The notes below the pieces were generated by a model that did not search any database, was not told the origin of the DNA, and was given only the letters and a program-made list of their open reading frames with translations. Positions 1 through 4,958 of a stretch of DNA of 5,195 bases are shown here, one piece after another. This stretch comes from Anaerolineae bacterium (lineage in GTDB: Bacteria; Chloroflexota; Anaerolineae; 4572-78; NAK82), in assembly GCA_030597485.1 (NCBI GenBank), contig JAUVRU010000200.1:1-5195 (forward strand). The letters run 5' to 3'. The position numbers and the translations under genes were made by a program. Position 1 is the first letter of the stretch; every line of letters starts with the position of its first letter.

Positions 1-108
1 CTCCTGAGCCTGTCGTTCGACCACCGGGTAGTTGATGGCGTCCAGGCGGCTCAATTCCTTTCTCGCGTCAAGGACATCCTGGAACGGCCAAGTGTTTTGG
101 CGCTGTGA
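1..108 (+). CDS. 2-oxoacid dehydrogenase acyltransferase (E2), C-terminal end only
   Basis: Frame 1 is open from the window edge to a TGA at 106-108, giving 35 residues. They contain SFDHRVVDGVQAAQFL, the DHRxxDG signature of the E2 catalytic domain, with the active-site His at residue 8 of the fragment and the Asp at residue 12. The tail then ends in the short helix and Leu-rich terminus usual for the family. E2 enzymes form the core of pyruvate, 2-oxoglutarate or branched-chain 2-oxoacid dehydrogenase complexes in the cytoplasm and transfer an acyl group from lipoyl-lysine to CoA. The fragment lacks the lipoyl and E1/E3-binding domains, so which complex it serves cannot be told. Only the window boundary truncates it; there is no sign of decay. 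It probably ends an upstream operon, because strong promoters follow within 40 bp. Confidence 0.93.
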   Translation, partial: LLSLSFDHRVVDGVQAAQFLSRVKDILERPSVLAL

Positions 109-143
109 CATTGTCCTTGCGGTGTGACAAAATTCTGGCCTTC

Positions 144-172
144 TTGACAGATCTGATTATTCGTGTTATGAT
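144..172 (+). promoter_or_regulatory. Promoter P1, sigma70-type, extended -10
   Basis: The -35 box TTGACA (144-149) is a full match. A 17-base spacer leads to the -10 box TATGAT (167-172, 5/6), preceded by TG at 164-165, an extended -10. The predicted start is about 179. It faces the transporter operon, but the first confident start codon is about 695 bases downstream. Match quality and ideal spacing make a chance hit unlikely; activity is inferred. Confidence 0.75.
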
Positions 173-179
173 GCAGTAC

Positions 180-194
180 ACTTGTATGATAAGT
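180..194 (+). promoter_or_regulatory. Candidate GntR-family operator at the P1 start site
   Basis: ACTTGTATGATAAGT is an imperfect odd-length palindrome centred on T187. The outer ACTT/AAGT arms are perfect, and one of the three inner pairs on each side also matches. The TTGTATGATAA style resembles sites bound by FadR/FCD-type GntR regulators. It covers roughly +1 to +15 of P1, where a bound repressor would block initiation. No regulator gene lies in the window, so the assignment rests on motif shape and position. Confidence 0.4.
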
Positions 195-243
195 TACGTA
201 GTGATTATGTTTGCCGGCCTGCTCAAGTGGCCTCCCTGCCCCT

Positions 244-272
244 TTGACACTGTTTCGACCCAGTGATATAAT
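244..272 (+). promoter_or_regulatory. Promoter P2, full sigma70 consensus
   Basis: TTGACA (244-249), a 17-base spacer and TATAAT (267-272) are exact consensus matches, with TG at 264-265 giving an extended -10. The predicted start is about 279. The hexamers lie exactly 100 bp downstream of those of P1. The spacer holds a short inverted repeat, CACTG (248-252) and CAGTG (261-265), which overlaps the -35 box and could be an operator. It probably drives the importer genes with a leader of about 595 nucleotides. Confidence 0.8.
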
Positions 273-279
273 CCGGCTG

Positions 280-862
280 TTGCGACTTCCAGAGAAAACA
301 CCATGCCAGGCACGACTGGTGGCAAGCATGCAAGGTCACAATCATAGAAGATACGGTGACTCATTTGAACGTCTCCATGCGGTTGTGAGCTTCGAGGATT
401 ACGACTACCCTCCTTTTCTAACAATGAGTGGGACTCTTGGTATGGGAATGTTTGCCGAACGTCTGCCAGCCAGAGACGCCTCAATGACATTGGCCTACTC
501 CGATCATCGCTTTCAACACCGCCCTGCCAACCTGTTGTCAATCTCTATGCCATGGCCCAAGCAACACGGCATTACTCCCCCCATCAAGCCTGTGGATGTC
601 AGGTGGGAAGTGGAGCCAATGGTGATGGGCGTGCCGGTGAGGGTTGATTCTAGGCTCCTTCGGGGAGATGAGCGCGCATACGGCTGTCCGGCAGGATATC
701 GCTGGCGGCGTGCTCAGGAACCTTCGCCGAATGACATCCAGCACGTGCAGAGAAAGGAGGGCAAGCACATAAGTCCAACGCAGGAAGCATCGAATTCTGT
801 GAAGAACAAGGCATCAACAACTGCTCGATGATTGTGTTTGGACAAACTCACCAGAGTCTATC
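280..862 (+). other. Long leader or gene-poor stretch upstream of the transporter operon
   Basis: I recognise no gene family here in any frame. The best candidate is an open frame on the + strand with an ATG at 328 and stop at 829-831 (167 residues). GGTGG at 318-322 could serve as a weak ribosome site, and the frame ends 43 bases before the binding-protein start. It extends upstream only through a TTG at 211, which would overlap P2. Its residues (for example FEDYDYPPFL near the start and RWEVEPMVMGVPVRVD in the middle) show no family motif, signal peptide or membrane segment. It could be a small unknown first gene, a decayed gene, or an untranslated leader. I found no clear riboswitch, tRNA or terminator. 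Confidence 0.35.
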
Positions 863-864
863 AT

Positions 865-870
865 GGAGGA
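865..870 (+). promoter_or_regulatory. Ribosome binding site deciding the start of the binding-protein gene
   Basis: GGAGGA lies 4 bases before the ATG at 875. An in-frame ATG at 863 overlaps this site and has no Shine-Dalgarno sequence of its own, so 875 is the better start. It also gives a normal signal-peptide N-terminus (MTNPKNRSVSRRDF). Confidence 0.8.
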
Positions 871-874
871 GACT

Positions 875-2320
875 ATGACTAACCCAAAGAATCGTTCTGT
901 TTCCCGTCGAGATTTCATGAAACTGACCGCGGCCGGTGTTGCCGCAGCAGGGGTAGGTTCAGTCCTGGCAGCCTGCGGCGCGCAGCCGGCCCCTACTGAG
1001 GCCCCTGCTGCCACTCAGGCTGCCACCGCTGCGCCTACCGAAGCTCCCAAGGCAGGGGAGACGCTCAAGTGTTGGTGGTGGGGCGAGCAAGAGGCCCCTG
1101 GCGTAGAGAACTGGATAAATGAGACCGTTGCCATGTTCAAGGAGGAGACGGGCCATACCATTGAAACCACGCTGCAAGACACCGGGGTCGTCATCTCTGA
1201 GTTTCAGACCGCCTCGGCGGCCAACAGCGCGCCCGACATCCAGTTCGTGTGGAATGGGGTCTACCAGATGGAGGCCGCCTGGCTGGGTTACTTCGAACCG
1301 CTGGATGGGCTGATCGATGCCAAGATGCTGGAGGATGCATCCCCCACTTGCATGAACCAGTACGAGGGCAAGACATACAGCACCGCCTGGTATTCCTGCG
1401 GCATCGCGTGCGCGTATAACAAAGAGATGTTCGACAAGGCTGGCCTGGACCCGGAAAAGGCGCCCGAGACATTTGAGGAGTTGATGGACACCTGCGACAA
1501 GCTCAAATCCCTGGACGTCATACCCATGTCTGCCGGAATGAAGGATACCTTCTGGAGCGAGTGGTACCACGGTCACGCCTTGTCCCCCAACCTCGACACG
1601 CCTGCCGACGCGCTGAAACTGTATGCGGGGGAGGGGCTGGATTGGCGCGACCCGCGATACTACGATGTGTGGACCAAGTTGGGCGAGATATGGAACGCCG
1701 GGAATATCAACGACGACATGCTCTCCATTGACCTCTATCCTGCCATCGATCTTTTCGGCACGGGCAAAGCCGCCATGACGTGGTTGGTTGTGCCCCTGCT
1801 AAATGCGCAGAAGGAAATGCTGGGTGGAGAGATCATGGGCGTGTTCCCGTATCCCATGAGCGGCCAGGGCAAGCTGAATAACTGGCCGGTTCTGGACACC
1901 AATGGATGGGGCATCTCCGCTCAGAGTGAGAAGAAAGACATTGCCGTCGAGTTCCTCAAGTTCATGCAGCGACCGGAGCGTATCACCGCGGTCTGGGACT
2001 CTTCCAAGGCGCTGCCCACCACCAAGTCATGGCCCGGTGGAGAGGTGATCAAGGATCCCTGGTGGCTTGATGTATGGGAGAAATACATACACGGGCCGAC
2101 GGCGCAGTATGTGCCCGACATGATGCCCGGTCTGTTCTGGAGCGACGCCAACCTGGTCAACGCGCAGAAGACTATCACTGGTGAGCTGAGTCCCGAGGAG
2201 TGCGGCGAGAATGCCTACCAGGTGGTCCAGAAATGGCGGGAGCAAAGCCCAGACATGCTGGAGAAATACGCGCTCTGGGCGGAAAGCATGGAAAAGGTCT
2301 GGAACGAGAAATATGTTTAG
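875..2320 (+). CDS. Sugar ABC transporter solute-binding lipoprotein (MalE-like, CUT1 type)
   Basis: This 481-residue protein should capture a sugar or oligosaccharide outside the membrane and pass it to the two permeases encoded next. The N-terminus has a twin-arginine motif SRRDFMK (residues 10-16), a hydrophobic Ala/Gly stretch (18-33) and a lipobox LAAC with the lipidated Cys at 34. This suggests Tat export followed by lipid anchoring. Residues 35-61 form a low-complexity Ala/Pro/Thr/Glu linker. The binding domain starts near residue 63 (LKCWWWGEQ) and runs to the end. It is rich in Trp and Tyr, as in sugar binders, with the family-type PDIQFVW stretch early on and GWGISAQSEKKDIAVEFLKF in the second lobe. 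The length is usual for the family. It is the first confident gene of the operon. The substrate cannot be read from sequence; alpha- or beta-glucosides, polyols and uronides all remain possible. Confidence 0.93.
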   Translation: MTNPKNRSVSRRDFMKLTAAGVAAAGVGSVLAACGAQPAPTEAPAATQAATAAPTEAPKAGETLKCWWWGEQEAPGVENWINETVAMFKEETGHTIETTLQDTGVVISEFQTASAANSAPDIQFVWNGVYQMEAAWLGYFEPLDGLIDAKMLEDASPTCMNQYEGKTYSTAWYSCGIACAYNKEMFDKAGLDPEKAPETFEELMDTCDKLKSLDVIPMSAGMKDTFWSEWYHGHALSPNLDTPADALKLYAGEGLDWRDPRYYDVWTKLGEIWNAGNINDDMLSIDLYPAIDLFGTGKAAMTWLVVPLLNAQKEMLGGEIMGVFPYPMSGQGKLNNWPVLDTNGWGISAQSEKKDIAVEFLKFMQRPERITAVWDSSKALPTTKSWPGGEVIKDPWWLDVWEKYIHGPTAQYVPDMMPGLFWSDANLVNAQKTITGELSPEECGENAYQVVQKWREQSPDMLEKYALWAESMEKVWNEKYV

Positions 2321-2333
2321 TCCCTGAGGACTA
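2318..2333 (+). repeat. Small hairpin containing the binding-protein stop codon
   Basis: TAGTCC (2318-2323) and GGACTA (2328-2333) pair perfectly around the 4-base loop CTGA. The TAG stop codon forms the base of the stem. No T-run follows, so it is not a normal intrinsic terminator. It may help define the 3' end of the processed binding-protein message. Confidence 0.5.
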
Positions 2334-2353
2334 GGCGTTCGGCAACAGTGTCG

Positions 2354-2392
2354 GCGAGTCAGCGCATCAGGCCAGAAGCTGCGCTGACTCGC
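2354..2392 (+). repeat. Strong intercistronic stem-loop between binding-protein and permease genes
   Basis: GCGAGTCAGCGCA (2354-2366) and TGCGCTGACTCGC (2380-2392) form a perfect 13-bp stem with a 13-base loop; a G-T wobble at 2353/2393 could extend it. Only a short, mixed sequence follows, not a T-run. It therefore looks like an mRNA-stabilising or attenuating hairpin of the malE-malF kind, which raises binding-protein output over permease output. A factor-dependent or leaky terminator is the alternative. Confidence 0.75.
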
Positions 2393-2459
2393 TCACTCGT
2401 TTGACGCTGGCAGTCGAACGCTATCGAGAACGACAAGAAAACCGGAGGCTCCTCACGGC

Positions 2460-3338
2460 ATGCTCCGTACCAAGCGTTTTACACCCTATCTGTTTGTCGC
2501 GCCAATGTGGGCGTTGTTGCTTTTTGTGTTTGGGTACCCCATAGTACAGATTTTTAACTTCAGCACGCGCAGAATTCGCGGTGCCACCGGCCCCTTCATT
2601 GGCCTGGAAAACTATCGGCAGATATTCACAGACGACATTTTTATTCTGTCGGTCAAGCACAACGCCATGTTGTTGCTGGCCGTGCCGATCTTGATTGTCA
2701 TCGCTCTCGTGATTGCCGTGTTTTTGTACGAGCGAGTGACCGGCTGGCGCTTCTATCGTTTCCTTTTCTTCGTCCCGTACGTGATTGCCATTCCGGTAAT
2801 CGGCCATGTGTTTAGCAACCTGCTCTCCTTGAACGGTGCGGTCAACGAGCTACTCCGCTCCATCGGACTGGGCGTGTTGGCATTGGACTGGCTGGGCAGC
2901 GAAAAAGTCGCCTTATGGACGCTGATGGGCGTTATCATCTGGCGCGAGGCGGGTTTCGGAATCGTGCTCTTCCTGGCCCGGCTGCTCAGCTTGAACGAGG
3001 AATTGCTGGATGCCGGCAAGATCGATGGCGCCAACTGGTTGCAGCGCCTGTGGTACATCATCGTCCCGGAGCTGATGGGCGTGATCGAGTTCTACGCGGT
3101 GATATGCGTCATCACCATGGCGGCCTGGGTGTTTGGGTTTGTCTTTGTCATGACGCATGGCGGGCCAGCCAACGCCACCCAGGTAATGGAGCTGTACATC
3201 TGGAAGTACGCTTTCAGAATCCAGCTGCCGGGGATCGCCTCAGCTGTAGCCGTGATCCTGTTCTTGATCACCCTGGCGGCCATGGTCCCCCTGTTTTACT
3301 TGCGATACAAGGATGAGGGCACGGAGGCAAGCGCATGA
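2460..3338 (+). CDS. Sugar ABC transporter permease, MalF-like
   Basis: This 292-residue inner-membrane protein is one half of the translocation pore. Hydrophobic segments fall near residues 11-31, 69-91, 98-122, 150-172, 205-231 and 258-280, the six-helix pattern of short MalF-type permeases. The periplasmic stretch FIGLENYRQIF (46-56) is characteristic of the family. The cytoplasmic EAA loop, which docks on the ATPase, is at about 180-205: EELLDAGKIDGANWLQRLW followed by the conserved Pro at 203. GGAGG at 2444-2448 sits 11 bases before the ATG, a slightly long spacing that may moderate translation. It lies 139 bases after the binding-protein gene, with two hairpins in between. Its stop overlaps the next start, so the two permeases are probably translationally coupled. 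I see no damage. Confidence 0.93.
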   Translation: MLRTKRFTPYLFVAPMWALLLFVFGYPIVQIFNFSTRRIRGATGPFIGLENYRQIFTDDIFILSVKHNAMLLLAVPILIVIALVIAVFLYERVTGWRFYRFLFFVPYVIAIPVIGHVFSNLLSLNGAVNELLRSIGLGVLALDWLGSEKVALWTLMGVIIWREAGFGIVLFLARLLSLNEELLDAGKIDGANWLQRLWYIIVPELMGVIEFYAVICVITMAAWVFGFVFVMTHGGPANATQVMELYIWKYAFRIQLPGIASAVAVILFLITLAAMVPLFYLRYKDEGTEASA

Positions 3339-4216
3339 GCATGGAGAGCAGCTCAGCTAGAACCGAGGACCAACAATGGCAGGACACCGGGCTGCGCCGG
3401 GATAGGACAGCATTCGCCAAGCAGATCCCGCTCATTCTGTTGGCGCTGGCGATTCTCTTTCCGGGTTATTTTATGCTGATCACGCCCTTCAAGACCCAGC
3501 TTGACTACTCAATCAGCAAGCTGGGTCTCCCCACACAGTTCTATTTGGGCAGTTTCGAGACGGCGCTGCGCGGCGGACGATTCTTCTTGTGGCTTGTCAA
3601 TAGTATCATCATGGCCGTGGGGTCCGTAGTCGTTGCGTCGGTCGTCTCGGCACTGGGAGCCTTCGCCCTGGCCCGCATGAGTTTCCGGGGACGGGCTGCA
3701 ATGCTCACCCTGAACGCCGCGCTAATGGTTTTGCCGCCGGTGGTCCTGATCATCCCCATCTTCCTTCTCTACGCCAGGCTCAAGATGACCAGTACCTATT
3801 CGGGCGTCATACTGGTCTATGCCGGGCTGATCACGCCCTTCGCGGTCTATATGCTCACCAACTTCTTCAAATCCATTCCACACGAGATCATAGAATCGGC
3901 GTTGATCGACGGCGCTTCTTCGGTTGGCATCCTGCTGCGGATCATACTGCCGCTCTCCGCCCCGGCCTTGGTGACGATGATCGTGGTAAGCGCGCTGTGG
4001 GTGTGGAATGATCTGCTCATCGCGTTGGTGCTGCTGCCGGATGACAAGCTGCGCTCGCTGATGGTGGGAATCACCCTCTTCGGCGGTCGCTATAGCAACG
4101 ATGTGCCCGTGGCCATAGCCGGTATGCTGATGGCCAGCCTCCCTATGTTCATCTTATACATGGTGGGTCAGAGATACTTCGCTCACGGCCTGACGGCCGG
4201 CGCGATCAAGGGCTAG
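3335..4216 (+). CDS. Sugar ABC transporter permease, MalG-like
   Basis: This 293-residue protein is the second pore subunit. After a polar N-terminal tail of about 27 residues come hydrophobic segments near 29-50, 85-110, 120-143, 150-172, 208-230 and 260-282. The EAA loop at 184-207 is canonical (EIIESALIDGASSVGILLR, then ILPL). The C-terminus QRYFAHGLTAGAIKG is the conserved MalG ending, so the protein is complete. The start ATG shares an ATGA overlap with the upstream permease stop. GGAGG at 3323-3327, inside that gene, is 7 bases from it, which favours 3335 over the in-frame ATG at 3341. No ATP-binding subunit follows, so the importer must use an ATPase encoded elsewhere, as multitask MsmX/MalK-type ATPases allow in many CUT1 systems. 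Confidence 0.94.
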   Translation: MSMESSSARTEDQQWQDTGLRRDRTAFAKQIPLILLALAILFPGYFMLITPFKTQLDYSISKLGLPTQFYLGSFETALRGGRFFLWLVNSIIMAVGSVVVASVVSALGAFALARMSFRGRAAMLTLNAALMVLPPVVLIIPIFLLYARLKMTSTYSGVILVYAGLITPFAVYMLTNFFKSIPHEIIESALIDGASSVGILLRIILPLSAPALVTMIVVSALWVWNDLLIALVLLPDDKLRSLMVGITLFGGRYSNDVPVAIAGMLMASLPMFILYMVGQRYFAHGLTAGAIKG

Positions 4217-4275
4217 CGGGGGACGGTGAGGGTTCTTGGGGTCGCATAGCCATCAGCCAGCCTCGTGTGCCCCCA

Positions 4276-4300
4276 CGTTCCGCGAGAGATTGCCGGAACG
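4276..4300 (+). repeat. Weak inverted repeat downstream of the permease gene
   Basis: CGTTCCG (4276-4282) and CGGAACG (4294-4300) form a 7-bp stem with an 11-base loop about 60 bases after the MalG-like stop. No T-run follows. It might be a 3'-end hairpin of the operon message, but it is too modest to call a terminator. Otherwise 4217-4376 shows no gene or recognisable element. Confidence 0.3.
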
Positions 4301-4376
4301 CAGAGTGACATCCATCAGGTGGGCAAAGCACCCTCTGGGTCCTGGTGCGGTGCCTGCATCAACAACAATACCCCCG

Positions 4377-4434
4377 TGTCAATATTCGCACGTGAATGTA
4401 CCAGTCATATTCGGCTAAGATGTACCACCCCGGC
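4377..4434 (+). repeat. Terminal repeat array, istB-side end of the IS21 derivative
   Basis: Three direct units read inward: TGTCAATATTC (from 4377), TGTACCAGTCATATTC (from 4397) and TGTACCACCCCGGC (from 4421). The last two are 24 bp apart. Multiple short repeats at each end, bound by the transposase, are a known feature of IS21 elements. Confidence 0.65.
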
Positions 4435-4492
4435 CGGTGTTGGGTAACGAATCTCGATGCGATGGGACTGGACGGGATGGTGTCAATCAGAG

Positions 4493-4657
4493 TCAGCCAG
4501 GCTGTTCGATAGGCATTTCCTGCAGGAGACGATGGCGACCCTGAGCCCGGAAGCTGGAGCTGGTGATGATCAGAACCTCGGCGTGATGGGTCAGGCGATC
4601 TAGCCCGGCAGAGGCGAGCAATGGATCACCGACTGCGGCAGTGCTGCACCCTTCGTC
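4493..4657 (-). pseudogene. istB: IS21 ATP-binding helper IstB, C-terminal remnant
   Basis: The last ~45 residues of this frame contain GDPLLASAGLDRLTHHAEVL and then SSSFRAQGR, ending at a TGA at 4495-4493. This matches the C-terminal end of IstB, where a GD-x-x-x-A-x-A-x-x-DRLxHHAxV block is followed by a S-[FY]-R motif. IstB is the AAA+ helper ATPase that selects targets for IS21 transposition; Walker A and B and the rest of the protein are absent here. The clear match starts near 4630, and residues encoded up to 4657 (DEGCST) may be a worn extension of the preceding block. The frame extends upstream to an ATG at 4825 only by chance, through istA-derived and end sequence. Confidence 0.75.
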
Positions 4658-4736
4658 GGTCCACCGCCGTCGCCCGCTGCACACCGCGATCGCTGGGGGT
4701 GTTTCGCATATGTTGCAGCAATTCTCGGATGTCCAT
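4626..4736 (-). pseudogene. istA: IS21 transposase IstA, N-terminal remnant
   Basis: The frame starts at an ATG at 4736-4734 with a purine-rich AGGAAAAAG just upstream and gives 36 residues before a TGA at 4628-4626. It begins MDIRELLQHMRNTPSDRG and continues VQRATAVDRRRVQ. This has the layout of the IstA N-terminus: a short start, then a helix-turn-helix with the SDR...ATxVDRRxV pattern that binds the IS ends. Similarity fades after about residue 31-33 (near 4640), where the istB remnant takes over in another frame. The whole DDE catalytic core is missing, so no transposase activity is possible. If translated, the peptide could in principle still contact DNA as a mini-repressor, but that is speculation. 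Confidence 0.65.
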
Positions 4737-4817
4737 AGCGTTCTTTTTCCTGCCAGACATTGCCCCTGCTCACACCCCTTGAGATGGCAGGGAATACATT
4801 CATTCACCTGAGGTTCC

Positions 4818-4831
4818 GCCAACACGTTGGC
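4818..4831 (+). repeat. Short palindrome inside the IS21 derivative
   Basis: GCCAACACGTTGGC has perfect 6-base arms around a 2-base centre. It lies between the innermost terminal repeat and the istA remnant, where a promoter or operator for istA would be expected. Its function is unknown; it could be a regulatory site or simply a chance palindrome. Confidence 0.35.
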
Positions 4832-4844
4832 ACCTCTTCGCTGG

Positions 4845-4905
4845 GCAGGAGTGGTACACTATGGGTGAATGCGACTGGTACAGCCAGGTGAATATCCCCA
4901 GTACA
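4845..4905 (-). repeat. Terminal repeat array, istA-side end of the IS21 derivative
   Basis: Read on the - strand there are three units: TGTACTGGGGATATTCACC (from 4905), TGTACCAGTCGCATTCACC (from 4882) and TGTACCACTCCTGCC (from 4858), spaced 23 and 24 bp. Units two and three match the other end at 29 of 39 aligned positions by hand count. Confidence 0.65.
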
Positions 4906-4942
4906 TTGTCGTCGGAATGGTGACACCCCGAACGTTGGAATA

Positions 4943-4950
4943 GAGGAAGG
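4943..4950 (+). promoter_or_regulatory. Ribosome binding site of the URO-D-like gene
   Basis: GAGGAAGG lies 8 bases before the ATG at 4959. It is a good Shine-Dalgarno match and supports this start for a gene cut by the window edge. Confidence 0.75.
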
Positions 4951-4958
4951 GTTGAGCG

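Larger units (their letters stand above)
4377..4905 (-). mobile_element. Internally deleted IS21-family element (MITE-like derivative)
   Basis: On the - strand the start of an istA-like frame (from 4736) runs straight into the end of an istB-like frame (stop at 4493). Each is flanked by terminal repeat arrays in inverted orientation. TGTACCAGTC at 4397-4406 is the exact reverse complement of GACTGGTACA at 4873-4882. TGTACCAC at 4421-4428 mirrors GTGGTACA at 4851-4858. In both arrays the two units are 24 bp apart. A third, weaker unit lies further out on each side (from 4377, with ATATTC at 4382-4387, and up to 4905). The outer ends are TG and CA, as in IS21. The secure core is 4397-4882; the outermost limits are less sure. 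I see no target duplication. A full IS21 element is about 2 kb or more, so most of both genes is missing. It cannot move by itself. Confidence 0.72.

Noticed and set aside
194..541. 115-residue open frame on the - strand
   Set aside because: It runs across P2 and the P1 operator, has no ribosome site and no recognisable motif, and its composition is like translated noise.
211..831. 206-residue open frame starting at TTG 211
   Set aside because: The N-terminal part overlaps promoter P2 and has no ribosome site. No family motif is visible. Only the shorter version from ATG 328 is kept, as a weak possibility inside the leader entry.
734..877. Short + frame ending MIVFGQTHQS, resembling a metallophosphoesterase GHTH motif
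   Set aside because: It is open for fewer than 50 codons, the first His of the motif is missing, and none of the upstream metal-binding motifs is found in any frame.
959..1576. 205-residue - strand open frame
   Set aside because: Antisense shadow of the binding-protein gene, which is clearly coding on the + strand.
2354..2392. Intrinsic terminator after the binding-protein gene
   Set aside because: The stem is strong, but no T-run follows, and the permease genes downstream have no visible promoter of their own. A stabilising or leaky hairpin fits better.
2915..3316. 133-residue + strand open frame inside the MalF-like gene
   Set aside because: Out-of-frame shadow rich in Arg, Gly and His. 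The real frame has the membrane helices and EAA loop.
4236..4447. Two 60-residue open frames on the + strand
   Set aside because: They overlap each other, run into the IS terminal repeats, and have no ribosome site or family features.
4852..4860. TGGTACACT as an outward promoter for the URO-D-like gene
   Set aside because: Only 4 of 6 -10 positions match, and no -35 box lies at 16-18 bp. The nearest candidate, TTGGCA at 4827-4832, is 22 bp away. The bases are better explained as an IS terminal repeat.
4377..4905. Target-site duplication around the IS derivative
   Set aside because: Neither the outer limits (4377/4905) nor the core limits (4397/4882) are flanked by matching 4-8 bp direct repeats. 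It may have decayed or the limits may be slightly off.
4377..4905. CRISPR-like array from the repeated TGTACC units
   Set aside because: The units are short, degenerate, few, and inverted between the two ends. That is IS end geometry, not a repeat-spacer array.
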